NCBI RefSeq assembly: GCF_000378305.1
Contig: NZ_KB899540.1
Location: 5,924 to 69,923 of the forward strand
Source of the DNA: Thioalkalivibrio sp. ALJ12
Lineage (GTDB): Bacteria > Pseudomonadota > Gammaproteobacteria > Ectothiorhodospirales > Ectothiorhodospiraceae
Length of the DNA stretch: 64,000 bases
Direction of reading: 5' to 3'
The notes under the pieces are model-generated. The model did not search any database. It was not told where the DNA came from and saw nothing but the letters and a program-made list of their open reading frames with translations. Below are positions 23,998 to 32,689 of this stretch, piece after piece. The translations under genes were made by a program, and so were the position numbers. How positions within the stretch are numbered: the stretch's first letter is position 1; every line of letters starts with the position of its first letter.

Positions 23998-26598
23998 ATG
24001 TCCGCTGAACGCCCCGCATCCCCGCGCCGGGCCCTGCGACTGCGGCTGTTCATCGTCGCCGCGATCATGGGCGTGGCCCTGCTCGTGTTCCTGACAGTCC
24101 ATATCACCTCCACGCTGATCTACGAACGGACGATGGCGCGCCAGGCAGAACAGACGGCCAGCGGCATCGCCCACCAGACCTTCGCCTCGATGTTCCAGAT
24201 CATGCGCGAGGGCTGGACTCGCGAGCAGCTGGAGGCGTTCTCGGCGGGGATCGAGGAATCGCTGGCGGATACGCCGCTGCAGCTGGATTTCTATCGCGGC
24301 GAGAAGGTCTCGGCACTGTACGGCGACGTGGATCAGCCCGCGTGGCACGAGCGCATCGAGCATGCGTTCGAGACCGGCGCCATCGAAAGCCGCCAGGACA
24401 ACGGCGAGCTGCGCTACACCTTCCCTCTGCGCGCCCGCAACGAATGCCTCGCCTGTCATGGCAACGCGTCCAGCGGCGATGTGCTCGGGGTGATGGAGGT
24501 GCGCCAGGACCTGGGCACGGCCATCAGCGAGGCGCGTAACCAGCAGGTCTGGACCTTCCTCGGGACCGGGCTGGGCACGCTCTTGCTGGGCTCCCTGATC
24601 GCAGCCTGGGCAACGGCGCCCATCACCCGCTCGGTGCGCCGTTTCCAGGACCAGGTAACCCGCGTCAATGCGATCAAGGACCTCAACCACGTCGAGACGC
24701 AGGCGATCGACACCGGGTTCGTGGAGCTCAATCAGGTGGTCGACCAGGTGGATGACCTGGTGCGCAAGCTGCGCGCGGTCGCGGTGGACAAGGACATCCT
24801 CGAGTTCGAATTGAAGCTACTGGACAAGTTCATCATCACGTCGGATGTGGTGCGTGACTGGCGCGAATACATCGGGGTACTGCTGACCGAGATCAACACG
24901 ATCATCGACGCCTACACCCTGTTCACCCTGTTCAAGGCCAACGACGACGTCTACGAGCTGGAGATCTTCTGGCGCGCGGAACCCACGGAGGCCACCCGGC
25001 GCACTGTGGAACGCCTGGCCACGCATCGCATCCGGGCATCCGAGGAGTTCGTGCGGGACGCCAATATCAGCGTGCGGCACAACATCGCCGATGCCTCCAG
25101 TCATCTGCCGGAACTCTCGCCCCGCCAGATCGAGCTGGCGACCAAGTCACTGGTACTGGACACCCCGCGCATTGGCGGGGTGGTCGGAATCGGCGTGCAG
25201 TCCGATCTGGTGCGCGACCCGGTACGCCATGTCGTGATCGAGAGCATCCTGTCGACCCTGCTGAACCTGGTCGGCTCGGTGAAGGCGATCTACAAGTACA
25301 CCCAAGACCTCGAGTACTACGCGACGCGTGACCCGCTGACCAATCTTTACAACCAGCGGGTGTTCTGGGAGCTGTTCAACTACGAGATCAAGCGCGCCGA
25401 GGGGCATGGCTATTCCTTTGCGGTGATGGTCGTGGATCTGGACAACTTCAAGACCATCAACGACCGCTACGGCCATGCCTTTGGGGACCGCTTCCTGCAG
25501 GCCTATGCGGAGACGATCCAGGGCGCGATCCGCAACGAGGACATCCTGGCGCGCTACGGCGGCGACGAGTTCGCCCTGATCCTCCCCGAGACCGACCAGC
25601 ACTCCGCCTGGCAGCTGGCCGCGCACATGGCCGAGGCCACCGATGGCCTGTCGCTCCCGGCCCCGGACGGCTCGCGGGTCAAGGCCACCACCTGCATTGG
25701 CATCGCCGCCTATCCGCGCCACGGCAAGGACACGCGCGACCTGTTCCTGGTGGCCGACAACATGATGTACAAGGCCAAGCGCGAGGGGAAAAACGCGGTC
25801 TGCGTGCCGAGTGACGAAGAAGTGGCCGCAGTGTTCCGCGAGGCGGGCGAGACCGGCATCATGATCATGGAGGCGCTGGAGGACCGCCGCATCGTCCCCT
25901 ACTTCCAGCCGATCATGGACACCGCCACCGGCGAGGCCCATATCCACGAGCTGCTGATGCGCATCCGTGTGGGCGACGAGTTGATCCCGGCGGGCCAGTT
26001 CGTCGAGGTCGCCGACACCATGGGGGTGATGCACCAGCTCGACTACGTGCTGATCGAGCAGGCCTTTATCGAGGTCAGCCGCTCCGGCTACTCGGGGCTG
26101 TTGTTCATCAACCTCTCGCCGCGCGCCCTGATCATCGGCGAGTTCATCGGCAAGGTCCGCCAGTTGGCGCACGACCACGGCATCGAGCCGGCCAAGGTGG
26201 TCTTCGAGATCACCGAGCGCGACACGGTGAAGAACATGGCCGTGCTGGAACAGTTCGTACTCGACCTGAAGCAGCAGGGATTCCAGTTCGCAGTCGACGA
26301 CTTCGGCTCGGGCTTCTCCTCGTTCCACTACCTCAAGCGCTTCCCCATCGACTTCGTGAAGATCGAGGGCGACTTTGTGCGCAACATGGTCCACGACGCG
26401 CGCGACCAGGCATTTGTCCGCTCGATCGCGGCGCTGGCGCGCGACCTGAACGTGCGCACCATCGCCGAGTACGTGGAGGACGCCGAGATCCTGGAAGCGG
26501 TCAAGTCCATCGGCATCCACTACGCCCAGGGCTTTCATGTTGGCCACCCCGGCCCCGGACCGCTGCCCGGTCCCGGGAATGGCGAGACCCGCCACTGA
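23998..26598 (+). CDS. GGDEF-EAL protein with CxxCH haem-c sensor domain
   Basis: An 866-residue membrane protein. TM1 (about 15-38), a periplasmic domain with C150-L-A-C153-H154, and TM2 (about 180-203) are followed by a long linker domain. The CxxCH motif indicates covalent haem c, as in Tll0287/DUF3365-like sensors. A GGDEF domain (GGDEF at 521-525, I-site RNED) and an EAL domain follow. The EAL motif reads ELL; NLSPR, the Glu of FEITER, DDFGSG and KIEG are present, so phosphodiesterase activity is plausible. It probably couples redox state, oxygen or NO to cyclic di-GMP. The ATG at 23998 begins the cytoplasmic stub before TM1; the longer open frame upstream overlaps the lipase. Confidence 0.9.
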   Translation: MSAERPASPRRALRLRLFIVAAIMGVALLVFLTVHITSTLIYERTMARQAEQTASGIAHQTFASMFQIMREGWTREQLEAFSAGIEESLADTPLQLDFYRGEKVSALYGDVDQPAWHERIEHAFETGAIESRQDNGELRYTFPLRARNECLACHGNASSGDVLGVMEVRQDLGTAISEARNQQVWTFLGTGLGTLLLGSLIAAWATAPITRSVRRFQDQVTRVNAIKDLNHVETQAIDTGFVELNQVVDQVDDLVRKLRAVAVDKDILEFELKLLDKFIITSDVVRDWREYIGVLLTEINTIIDAYTLFTLFKANDDVYELEIFWRAEPTEATRRTVERLATHRIRASEEFVRDANISVRHNIADASSHLPELSPRQIELATKSLVLDTPRIGGVVGIGVQSDLVRDPVRHVVIESILSTLLNLVGSVKAIYKYTQDLEYYATRDPLTNLYNQRVFWELFNYEIKRAEGHGYSFAVMVVDLDNFKTINDRYGHAFGDRFLQAYAETIQGAIRNEDILARYGGDEFALILPETDQHSAWQLAAHMAEATDGLSLPAPDGSRVKATTCIGIAAYPRHGKDTRDLFLVADNMMYKAKREGKNAVCVPSDEEVAAVFREAGETGIMIMEALEDRRIVPYFQPIMDTATGEAHIHELLMRIRVGDELIPAGQFVEVADTMGVMHQLDYVLIEQAFIEVSRSGYSGLLFINLSPRALIIGEFIGKVRQLAHDHGIEPAKVVFEITERDTVKNMAVLEQFVLDLKQQGFQFAVDDFGSGFSSFHYLKRFPIDFVKIEGDFVRNMVHDARDQAFVRSIAALARDLNVRTIAEYVEDAEILEAVKSIGIHYAQGFHVGHPGPGPLPGPGNGETRH

Positions 26599-26676
26599 AC
26601 GGCCTCGCCTGACGGCCCACGCTGTTTTATCGTGGGATACCGCTACGCTGTGGCTGACAAAGCGGCCGGAGGCACG

Positions 26677-27054
26677 ATGGGACAAAAGGGCAAGGGGTCT
26701 TCCGAACGGCTGGACGCGCTGGTCGCGCAAAGCCATCAATCCAGGACCGAACGCGAGCGGGGCTATCGCGAACAGGCGCTGAAGATGTACCCGTGGGTCT
26801 GCGGGCGCTGCGGGCGCGAGTTCACGCGCGCCAACCTGCAGGAACTGACGGTGCACCACCGCGACCACAACCACGACAACAACCCCCCCGATGGCAGCAA
26901 CTGGGAGCTGCTGTGCCTGTACTGCCACGACAACGAACACCAGCGCTATACCGACGCGACCCCGGGAAGCGGCAAGAGCGCCGAAACCACGGCGACCCAC
27001 AATCCCTTCGCCGGGCTCGCCGACCTGCTGAACCGGGACGACGACTCGAAGTAA
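26677..27054 (+). CDS. yajD: YajD family HNH nuclease
   Basis: A 125-residue HNH endonuclease-fold protein. The zinc ribbon cysteines are in YPWVCGRCGREF and LCLYCHDNEH; the HNH core is VHHRDHNHDNNPPDGSNWELL. The length and layout match YajD, whose biological role is unknown. GGAGG lies before the ATG at 26677; the earlier in-frame ATG is not supported by a ribosome site. Confidence 0.92.
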   Translation: MGQKGKGSSERLDALVAQSHQSRTERERGYREQALKMYPWVCGRCGREFTRANLQELTVHHRDHNHDNNPPDGSNWELLCLYCHDNEHQRYTDATPGSGKSAETTATHNPFAGLADLLNRDDDSK

Positions 27055-27085
27055 GGCCTGCGGGGCAGGCGTCCCGAGGACTTGC

Positions 27086-27667
27086 TTACAGTAACCGCCA
27101 CCAGAACTGGAGCGGCTTCCAGGTCTCCTCGTCCTCGCCCAGATCCGGCCAGTGGTAGTGGCACACGAGCCCGTCGGCGGGCTCGTAGCCGCGCTTGCGC
27201 CAGAAACCGTCCAGCGGGCGATAGTCCGCCGGGCGTGCCGGATGTTTGTCCGGACGGATGACGGCACAGAAGGTCGCCTGCGTATAGCCCGACTCGCGCG
27301 CTGCGGCCTCGCGGGCATCAAAGAAGCGATGGCCGGCCCCCTGTCCCCGATAAGGCCGCTGCAGGACCGACTCCGCGAGATAGAAATACCGCTCGGGGTC
27401 CAGTCCGTTCTGAGCGAAAGGGGCCTGAAAATCGGCGTCGGCCGCCGCCAGCGGCAGCGAGGTCGACGCCCCCACGAGTTCTCCTCTATCCCAGGCGAGC
27501 ACCACCGCGCTTTGCGGACAGCGGACATAGTCGGCCAGGTAGTCCCGCTCGTACTCGACGGAGCCTTCGTACAGGTAGGGCCACTCGCGAAAGACCTCGA
27601 TACGCAGGCGCGCGATGGCCTCCAGGTGCGGCTCAAGGCCCGTGCCACGTTCCACCGTGAAATTCAC
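27086..27667 (-). CDS. GNAT family acetyltransferase
   Basis: A 193-residue N-acetyltransferase. The acetyl-CoA pyrophosphate loop is RPYRGQGAGHRFFD (Q/RxxGxG/A). The flanking strands (YFYLAESVLQRP; YTQATFCAVIRP) fit a GNAT fold, and a C-terminal Trp-rich end (FWWRLL) is present. The substrate is unknown. The frame is open from a GTG at 27700, but the GTG at 27667 is preceded by AAAGGAGG at five-base spacing and is the better start. The gene is divergent from the host-attachment-family gene. Confidence 0.85.
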   Translation of the reverse strand: MNFTVERGTGLEPHLEAIARLRIEVFREWPYLYEGSVEYERDYLADYVRCPQSAVVLAWDRGELVGASTSLPLAAADADFQAPFAQNGLDPERYFYLAESVLQRPYRGQGAGHRFFDAREAAARESGYTQATFCAVIRPDKHPARPADYRPLDGFWRKRGYEPADGLVCHYHWPDLGEDEETWKPLQFWWRLL

Positions 27668-27879
27668 TCCCGCCTCCTTTATTTGTACGTCCTGTGACAC
27701 AGATCAAAGGGGCCGATTCGATGCCCCTGGAACCAGGAAACTCAGCCACAACGATCTACACTCAAGAAGAAAGGATGCAACATCCCGCGCGGACCCGATC
27801 GCAGTACCGGGCCCGCTCGTGGATCGCGCGTTCATTTCGCCCTTCGGGGCATTCACGCCTGTCCAACAGGAGGCACTGT

Positions 27880-28329
27880 ATGGATACCGTATGGATCGTT
27901 GTGGCCGACGCCGCCCGCGCGCGCATCCTCAGTTGTGAAGGTCGTGCCTGCCAGGGTCTGCACGAAATCGAAACCCTGACGCACACCGAGTCCCGCGTAC
28001 ATCCCCGGGATCTGGTCACGGACCGCCCCGGCCGCAGCTGGAGCAGCGCCGGAGGTGACGGCCGCCACGCCATGCAGGAGACCACCGACCCAAGTGTCAA
28101 TGAACGCAACCGTTTCGCCCGCGAAGTCGCCGACCGTCTCAGGGGGGGCTATCACAGCGGCAGCTATCAGCGGCTGGTCATCCTTGCCGCGCCACAATTC
28201 CTGGGGGCCCTGCGCGAACTGCTGGACCCGCAGGTCGCGCAGATCGTAACCGCCCAGATTGCCAAGAACGTTTCCAAGATCCAGGACCCGGCCGCCCTGC
28301 GCAGTCACCTGCCGGACTTCCTCTACTAA
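27880..28329 (+). CDS. Host attachment family protein
   Basis: A 149-residue protein of the family annotated as required for attachment to host cells (COG5622-type). Recognisable parts are TVWIVVADAARARIL at the start, DRPGR and the GRHAM region, RFAREVADRLR, and the C-terminal VILAAPQFLGALRELLD ... IAKNVSKI ... LRSHLP. The fold resembles eRF1 domain/ribosome-rescue-like proteins; the biochemical role is uncertain and the family name should not be taken literally in a free-living organism. AGGAGG precedes the ATG. A strong terminator follows. Confidence 0.85.
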   Translation: MDTVWIVVADAARARILSCEGRACQGLHEIETLTHTESRVHPRDLVTDRPGRSWSSAGGDGRHAMQETTDPSVNERNRFAREVADRLRGGYHSGSYQRLVILAAPQFLGALRELLDPQVAQIVTAQIAKNVSKIQDPAALRSHLPDFLY

Positions 28330-28350
28330 GCCACTGACCTTGCTCGACAA

Positions 28351-28378
28351 GGGCCCGCCCAGCGCGGGCCCCTTTTTT
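28351..28378 (+). terminator. Intrinsic terminator
   Basis: GGGCCCGC / GCGGGCCC stem with a short loop, then TTTTTT (28373-28378). It ends the host-attachment-family gene. Confidence 0.92.
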
Positions 28379-28392
28379 GATCGGGCCCGTTT

Positions 28393-29262
28393 TTACTCGA
28401 ACCGCACTTCGACTTCCGGGGCCTGGCCCGGAACCAGGCCCTCGTAACGCACCCGGAAGGCGTCGTGTTCATCCACCGAAAACAAGGGCCCGAAACTCCC
28501 CAGGCTCAGCAGTTCGCCGGCCTCGAGGGTCTCGCCGCGGGCCGCCAGTTCATCCACCAGCCAGAGTACGGCGTCCAGTGGGTGTCCGAGGATGGCGCTA
28601 CCCGGATACTCGCCCAGCACCTCGCCATCCTCGTTCTCGATGACCACCGTCATCGCGGCCAGCGTCTCACCCATCTCCGGGTTCACGGGCAACGGCTCGC
28701 CCAGGACACCTCCCCGAGCGCCCACGTTGATCGCGGTAATGCTCCGGGCATCCAGGGTGGAGGGGTCCGCGACCATCAGATCCACGAGCTCAATGAATGG
28801 CAGCACCCAGTCGATGGCCGCGAGCACCTCGGCATGGTCCGATGCCTGCATGATGGCCGGGTCCGCCACGCGCACGGCCAGATCGGCCTCGACCATGGGG
28901 CGCGCGCCGAAATCCCGTTCGACCGGAACCTCCGACGGCCAGATCATCCCGACCAGCATGGGGCCCGCCACCGGGGCATCGGCGCCGAAGCGCTCTTGCA
29001 TGCTCTCGGAGGTCAGACCGACCTTCCACCCCACATGCGGCCCCACCGCCGCATCCAGATCCGCCACCAAGGCGCCCTGAATGCACAGGGCATCGGCCAT
29101 GTCCTCCGGTTGGACCCGAGCTACGGGCTCCCGATCCAGCCAGGCGGCTGCGAGAGCCTCGCCCTCATGGGCACTGCCCTCCGGGCAGGCCGCGAATGCA
29201 GGACCCGCGATCCATAACCCGAGCAACAGCCCTGGCAGGCCAACACCCCTGCAAGGACGCAT
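28393..29262 (-). CDS. Exported 2-keto-4-pentenoate hydratase-like protein
   Basis: A 289-residue protein related to MhpD/DmpE hydratases of the fumarylacetoacetase superfamily: GWKVGLTSESMQERFGADAPVAGPM, EADLAVRVADPAI, FIELVDLMV, the GEVLGEYPGSAILGHPLDAVLWL region and LSLGSFGPLF. Family enzymes normally work in the cytoplasm on aromatic meta-cleavage products. Here an N-terminal signal peptide (LPGLLLGLWIAGPAFA) sends it out of the cytoplasm, and no aromatic pathway genes are near. The metal-binding Glu pair region is partly kept (VEADLA). The start at 29262 has GGGGAGA upstream. The true reaction is uncertain. Confidence 0.78.
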   Translation of the reverse strand: MRPCRGVGLPGLLLGLWIAGPAFAACPEGSAHEGEALAAAWLDREPVARVQPEDMADALCIQGALVADLDAAVGPHVGWKVGLTSESMQERFGADAPVAGPMLVGMIWPSEVPVERDFGARPMVEADLAVRVADPAIMQASDHAEVLAAIDWVLPFIELVDLMVADPSTLDARSITAINVGARGGVLGEPLPVNPEMGETLAAMTVVIENEDGEVLGEYPGSAILGHPLDAVLWLVDELAARGETLEAGELLSLGSFGPLFSVDEHDAFRVRYEGLVPGQAPEVEVRFE

Positions 29263-29315
29263 GCGGATTCTCCCCAAAACGGCCATTGTACCCGGGGACC
29301 GCCCAGGTGACGTCG

Positions 29316-29978
29316 CTAGCGCGGATCGGATGCCTCGCGTTCGGGAGTCCCGGGGACGGGTGCGATACGGTCGGCATCGGGCTCGGGGAAGTCACTCGGG
29401 GCGAGCACCCCGAGGAGCTTGGGGCCGTCGTGTGCGGGCACGAAGATCGCCAGTTCGGCCTCCTGGATTTCCAGATCCACCGCCTGGCGCAGGTTCAGGT
29501 CGTGGCCCACGACCACGATGTTGGAAGACGGATCCTCCGGGGGCGTATGGAGGTGGCGCGCAAGGCCATCGATCAGATGGGCACGGCGGTCCTCGTCCCG
29601 CACCCATGGGAGATTGAAGAGGTCATAGCGGATCTCGTATTCCTCGAAGGCCAGCGAGGCGGTCTCCCAGTTTCGGCAGAAGGGACTGGTCAACACTTGC
29701 TCGACCGGGATCTCCAGCGCGCGGAAGCCGTCACCCACCCGCCGCGAGTGATTGCGCCCAAGGGTGCTGAGATTGCGCTGCCCCGCGCAGTCATCCATGT
29801 CGCTGATGTCGTAGTCATCGTGCGAGCGGTCGGTCTCCGCATGGCGCCAGAAGACGACCAGCCCGCCGCCCTGCAGGCGTTCGATCAATTGTTCCGCGCT
29901 CAGCTCATCAGCCCCAAGCCCCAAGGGGACGAGGCCGATCAGCAGCGCCCCAAAGAACCCGAACATCCGCCTCGCCAT
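29316..29978 (-). CDS. Exported histidine phosphatase family protein (copy 1)
   Basis: A 220-residue protein with a signal peptide (about 5-22) and a histidine phosphatase (branch 1) fold. The phosphate pocket is formed by the RHA motif in VFWRHAETDRS, Arg in SPFCRNWETA and His in VVVGHDLNL. SAEQLIERLQGGGLVVFWRHAETDRS is nearly repeated in the next gene, so the two are tandem paralogues. The substrate is unknown; it is probably a periplasmic phosphoester. The C-terminal 20 residues are a polar tail. Confidence 0.85.
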   Translation of the reverse strand: MARRMFGFFGALLIGLVPLGLGADELSAEQLIERLQGGGLVVFWRHAETDRSHDDYDISDMDDCAGQRNLSTLGRNHSRRVGDGFRALEIPVEQVLTSPFCRNWETASLAFEEYEIRYDLFNLPWVRDEDRRAHLIDGLARHLHTPPEDPSSNIVVVGHDLNLRQAVDLEIQEAELAIFVPAHDGPKLLGVLAPSDFPEPDADRIAPVPGTPEREASDPR

Positions 29979-30057
29979 CGCCTCTGCTCCCCATGCTTCG
30001 TCTATCCAATACTTAATGCGTAGACGAAATATCGAGGGCGCGCCCGGGCGGACCGGC

Positions 30058-30651
30058 TCAGAAGTCGTCGGGCGTCAGCACCCCCAATAGCCGCGGGCGT
30101 TCCTCTCCGGGTTCGAACACCGCGATCTCGCCCTCGTCGATCTGCACCCGGGCCGCCCGCTGCAGGTTGATATTGTGCCCCACGATTACGACGTTCTGGT
30201 CGGCATCTTCGGGGGGTGTATTCAGATAACGCTGCAAGGCGCGAACCAGCTCGTCCTGACGCCCGCGATCGCGTACCGGCGGCACGTTGAACAGATCCTC
30301 GCGGATCTCGTAGGCGCCCTCGCCAAAAGCGATCCGGGCGCTATCCACGTTGCGGCAGAACGCCGAACTCAGGATCGACTCGACCGGAATGGCGTGACGC
30401 TCGAAACCCTCGCCTACCTTGCGCGCCTCGTCCTTGCCCTGATCATTGAGGTTGCGCTGCAGCTCGCAGCGGGACATGTCCGACAGGTCGCGGTCACGCT
30501 GGCTGCGGTCGGTCGCCGCGTGGCGCCAGTAGATCACCAGCCCACCCTCCTGCATGCGCTCGATCAGCGCCTCGGGAGCCAACTCGGCATCGGCGTGGCC
30601 CACCGCCGGTACGAGAAGAGTCGCAATCAGAATAAAAGCCATGCGCCACAT
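30058..30651 (-). CDS. Exported histidine phosphatase family protein (copy 2)
   Basis: A 197-residue paralogue of the preceding phosphatase. The signal peptide is IATLLVPAVGHADA. Catalytic motifs are IYWRHAATDRS, LSSAFCRNVDSARI and VIVGHNINL. The proteins share the LSDMSRCELQRNLNDQGKDEARKVGEGF-type block. The gap between the copies is 80 bases, so they may be cotranscribed. GAGGG precedes the ATG. Divergent transcription from the Anbu gene leaves a 143-base promoter region. Confidence 0.85.
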   Translation of the reverse strand: MWRMAFILIATLLVPAVGHADAELAPEALIERMQEGGLVIYWRHAATDRSQRDRDLSDMSRCELQRNLNDQGKDEARKVGEGFERHAIPVESILSSAFCRNVDSARIAFGEGAYEIREDLFNVPPVRDRGRQDELVRALQRYLNTPPEDADQNVVIVGHNINLQRAARVQIDEGEIAVFEPGEERPRLLGVLTPDDF

Positions 30652-30794
30652 GCGTTATGCCCTCACGTTTCCCACCCGACATCCAGTCGGTTCAGACCAA
30701 CCGTACCACCCGAGGTTCGCCATACCCGATCGTTGACGCCCCCCCATCTCGGCCCTAGTATTCCGTTCTCCCCAGCCCGGAATCCCGCTCCCGC

Positions 30795-31643
30795 ATGACC
30801 TACTGTGTCGCCATCGATCTGGACGACGGCCTCGTGTTCGCCTCCGACTCGCGTACCAATGCCGGTGTCGACCAGGTCAGCACCTACAGCAAGATGCACA
30901 CCTTCGAGGTCGAGGGTCAGCGCATGTTTGTCGTGCTGACCGCCGGCAACCTGGCCACCACGCAGGCCGTGGTGCACCGGCTCAAGCGCGACATGGAGGA
31001 CAACGCCGAGGAGAGCCTGGCGACCGTGGAGCGCATGTCGGACGCCGCCGAGTACCTGGGGCGCCTGAATCGCGAGGAGACCGAGAAACACTCGGAGGCC
31101 CTGTCCCGTTCCGGCATGCAGGCCGAGGCAACGATGATCATCGGCGGCCAGATCGGGGAGGCCCCCCCTGGCGTCTACCTGATCTACCCCCAGGGTAACT
31201 ACATCACCACGTCGCAGCAGACGCGGTTCCTGCAGATCGGCGAGAGCAAGTACGGCAAACCGATCCTGGATCGCATCATCGAGCACGACACTGGGCTCGG
31301 CGATGCGGCCCGCTGTGCGCTGGTGTCGATCGATTCCACCATCCGCTCCAACCTGACCGTCGGGCCGCCGATCGAGGTCCTCGTCTACGAGCGCGGCACC
31401 CTCGACTTCGACCACTACCTGTGCATGGAGGCCGACGACGAATACCTGCGTTCCCTCACTCAGGCCTGGGACGAAAACATCAAGCGTGCCTTTACCGACC
31501 TCCCCCGCTTCGACTGGGAAGGCACGCACGGGCGCAAGCAGCGCGGGACGCGGGTCAGCCGTGGATCCAGCAAAACCACCGGCGGCAGCAAGGCCGGCAC
31601 CACCAAGGCAAGCACCAGCAAGCCCAAAAAGCCCCGCCGCTGA
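30795..31643 (+). CDS. Anbu proteasome-like peptidase
   Basis: A 282-residue bacterial proteasome homologue of the Anbu type. After removal of Met1 the protein would begin with Thr2 (TYCVAIDLDDGLVFASDSRTNAG), the usual Ntn-hydrolase nucleophile arrangement. The core ends near residue 245; the last 40 residues are a Lys/Ser/Thr/Gly-rich basic tail (SKTTGGSKAGTTKAS) that is longer than expected. Anbu genes sit with an ATP-grasp and an alpha-E protein, and both are found convergent to it just downstream. The physiological substrate is not known. Confidence 0.9.
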   Translation: MTYCVAIDLDDGLVFASDSRTNAGVDQVSTYSKMHTFEVEGQRMFVVLTAGNLATTQAVVHRLKRDMEDNAEESLATVERMSDAAEYLGRLNREETEKHSEALSRSGMQAEATMIIGGQIGEAPPGVYLIYPQGNYITTSQQTRFLQIGESKYGKPILDRIIEHDTGLGDAARCALVSIDSTIRSNLTVGPPIEVLVYERGTLDFDHYLCMEADDEYLRSLTQAWDENIKRAFTDLPRFDWEGTHGRKQRGTRVSRGSSKTTGGSKAGTTKASTSKPKKPRR

Positions 31644-31653
31644 CCACAGCGCC

Positions 31654-31733
31654 GTAGGAGCCGGCTTGCCGGCGAAGCCCCTGCCCGTGCCGAACGCTGG
31701 CAGGGGCGTTCGCTTGCAAGCAAGCTCCCAGAG
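31654..31733. repeat. REP pair of the GGAGC(G/C)GGCTTGCC family
   Basis: GTAGGAGCCGGCTTGCCGGCGAA at the left and TTCGCTTGCAAGCAAGCTCCCA at the right form an inverted pair, with CCCCTGCC / GGCAGGGG pairing inside. It sits between the convergent Anbu and alpha-E genes. The family recurs at 41761-41860 and 54136-54161 and resembles REP elements known from Pseudomonas. Confidence 0.75.
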
Positions 31734-31740
31734 GGGCGGG

Positions 31741-32688
31741 TTACGCGGCTTGTGCAGGGGCGGCCAGGAACCAGGTCTCGGCATTGGCGCCGTGGATATC
31801 CGCGATGTCCTGCTGCAGGCGGTCGACAAAGTCGTGCAGACCGTCTTCGGCCAGCAGTTCGTCCACGTTGGCGTTCATTGCATGGCGCCGGGCCTGGATG
31901 ACCAGCCGTAGTGGAACTTCATTGTTCGGCAGGCTTTCCAGCGCATCCTGCACCTGCTTCAGGGCGTGGGTGACCGAACGCGGAAAGGCGCTGTCCTGCA
32001 ACAGAAAGCGCACGACATCCACGCCATTGATCCGCCGCTTCACGTGCTGGCGGTACATCTGAAAGCCACTCTCGGAACGCAGGATGCTGGTCCACAGCAG
32101 GCCCTCATAGGGCTCCGGGTCGTCGTGGTCCTTCTTCAGGAGCTTCAGCGCGCCGACATCCACCTGACGCGTGCCCATGTCCGCGCGTTCCAGATTGCGC
32201 CCGAGGCGGATGAAGTCATAGGCGGCATCGTGACTCATCGTCCCCGCCAGCAGCCCGGTCAGGGTCTGGCAGCGCTGAACGATGCTCGACAGGAATTCGA
32301 AGCGACCGCGCTTGCCGATGCCCTGGTCGATCTCGTCACGCGCAAACAGGTAGAGCTCGTTCATCACCTCCCAGGCCTCGGATGGCACCAGGTCCCGGGT
32401 GGTCCGCACGTTCTCGCGCGCCGAGCGCAGGGAGTTGAGCACCGAGCTGGGGTTGTCGGCATCGGCCAGCAGGAACTTCACGCAATTGCGCTCGTCCTCG
32501 CGCTGGTAGTGGTTGTCGAACAGCTCGTCGTTCCCGGTCACCTCGACCAGGCCCTTCCAGGAGAGCTGTACCGACTTCGGCATGTCCAGCGCCAGCAGAT
32601 GGAAGGCCGTGACCATGCGCGCGGTGTTCTCCGCCCGCTCGACATAACGCGCCATCCAGTACACGCGTTCCGCGACTCTCGAGAGCAT
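31741..32688 (-). CDS. Alpha-E domain protein (Anbu-associated)
   Basis: A 315-residue alpha-helical protein of the alpha-E/DUF403 family: MLSRVAERVYWMARYVERAENTARM at the N-terminus is the family signature. The core includes NPSSVLNSLRSARENVRTTRDLVPSEAWEVMNELY. The family is found beside circularly permuted ATP-grasp proteins and is thought to assist peptide or amide ligation. Its ATG begins one base after the stop of the ATP-grasp gene, so translation is coupled. Confidence 0.9.
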   Translation of the reverse strand: MLSRVAERVYWMARYVERAENTARMVTAFHLLALDMPKSVQLSWKGLVEVTGNDELFDNHYQREDERNCVKFLLADADNPSSVLNSLRSARENVRTTRDLVPSEAWEVMNELYLFARDEIDQGIGKRGRFEFLSSIVQRCQTLTGLLAGTMSHDAAYDFIRLGRNLERADMGTRQVDVGALKLLKKDHDDPEPYEGLLWTSILRSESGFQMYRQHVKRRINGVDVVRFLLQDSAFPRSVTHALKQVQDALESLPNNEVPLRLVIQARRHAMNANVDELLAEDGLHDFVDRLQQDIADIHGANAETWFLAAPAQAA

Positions 32689-32689
32689 C

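Noticed and set aside
25147-27648. An 833-codon open frame on the minus strand
   Set aside because: It runs antisense through the GGDEF-EAL and yajD genes, whose domains are unmistakable. Long antisense frames are expected at this GC content.
27690-27708. CRP/FNR-like site TGTGACACAGATCAAA
   Set aside because: Only one half matches a consensus, and it overlaps the alternative GNAT start region; too weak to list as a site.
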